Of a stretch of 64,000 nt of DNA, positions 63,878-64,000 are shown piece by piece; within the stretch, counting starts at the first letter, position 1, and every line of letters starts with the position of its first letter. The stretch comes from Strongyloides papillosus. Its lineage: Eukaryota > Nematoda > Chromadorea > Rhabditida > Strongyloididae. Where the stretch lies: contig SRSI01000078.1 in the NCBI GenBank assembly GCA_005656395.1, forward strand, positions 248,001-312,000, read 5' to 3'. The position numbers and the translations under genes are program-made. The notes beneath the pieces were generated by a model, which was not told the origin of the DNA, ran no database searches, and saw only the letters and a list, made by a program, of their open reading frames with translations.

Positions 63878-64000
63878 TCATTGAATATTAAAAACTTTTA
63901 TTGTTAAATATGTGTATCGTCATCTTATACATTTAATTCTAAAATATTAAAATAAATGTTACATTTTAAAATAAGTATAATTGTTTCAAATAAAGTAATA

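Larger units (their letters stand above)
60236..64000. other. upstream region of kin-1 and right edge of window
   Basis: No supported gene. The first 250 bp hold two hairpins (separate entries). The rest is AT-rich, with a TA microsatellite at 63,834. Around 63,200-63,460 the sequence is less AT-rich, with a TATAAAA-like box (~63,320) and a short plus-strand ATG frame followed by gtatgt (~63,403), which might start a gene beyond the window. Confidence 0.45.

Noticed and set aside
63687..63881. 64-codon minus frame of alternating Tyr and Ile
   Set aside because: A translation of the TA microsatellite.

Overview
The window looks like nuclear DNA of a clade IV parasitic nematode, most probably Strongyloides or a close relative. 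The support is an extremely AT-rich background (roughly four fifths A+T by eye), very short introns (37 to 60 bp in most genes) with gtaag/gtatg donors and ttttag/ttncag acceptors, likely spliced-leader acceptor sites just before several start codons, and protein families whose closest remembered relatives are C. elegans genes (kin-1, syd-1, mks-3, vdac-1, fbp-1). Species assignment is inference.

Layout. 0-4.5 kb: an unrecognised 208-aa protein, a three-exon gene for the kinase half only of a PPIP5K/VIP1 inositol pyrophosphate kinase, and a tRNA-Pro(TGG). 4.6-8.2 kb: a fresh-looking 1.45-kb transposon with ~445-bp inverted arms and TA target duplications, then a decayed hAT remnant. 9.2-16.2 kb, minus strand: meckelin (mks-3, 2 exons, 1000 aa) and the synaptic scaffold syd-1 (5 exons, 1085 aa, PDZ-C2-RhoGAP). 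16.2-25.2 kb: a 9-kb desert without a supported gene. 25.2-34.7 kb: a compact cluster with a peptide GPCR, a globin-fold protein that appears to lack the proximal histidine, a small mitochondrial membrane protein, fructose-1,6-bisphosphatase, a secreted protein built of four cysteine modules, a VDAC porin and a short-chain dehydrogenase. 37.4-39.6 kb: a secreted neprilysin-type (M13) peptidase. 40.4-45.0 kb: a large, old inverted-repeat element with decayed reading frames. 48.6-60.2 kb, minus strand: the catalytic subunit of protein kinase A (kin-1), with four phase-compatible alternative first exons and two alternative last exons. 60.2-64 kb: non-coding DNA with two hairpins just upstream of the first kin-1 exon and a TA microsatellite.

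Most genes are single, unrelated housekeeping or neuronal genes, not an operon. The points most worth following up are the combinatorial structure of kin-1, the VIP1-like gene that lacks its phosphatase half, the globin without F8 His, the four-module cysteine-rich secreted protein, and the let-7-like 12-mer inside a hairpin upstream of kin-1. All exon boundaries were set by reading splice signals and checking phase by hand; no transcript data were available.
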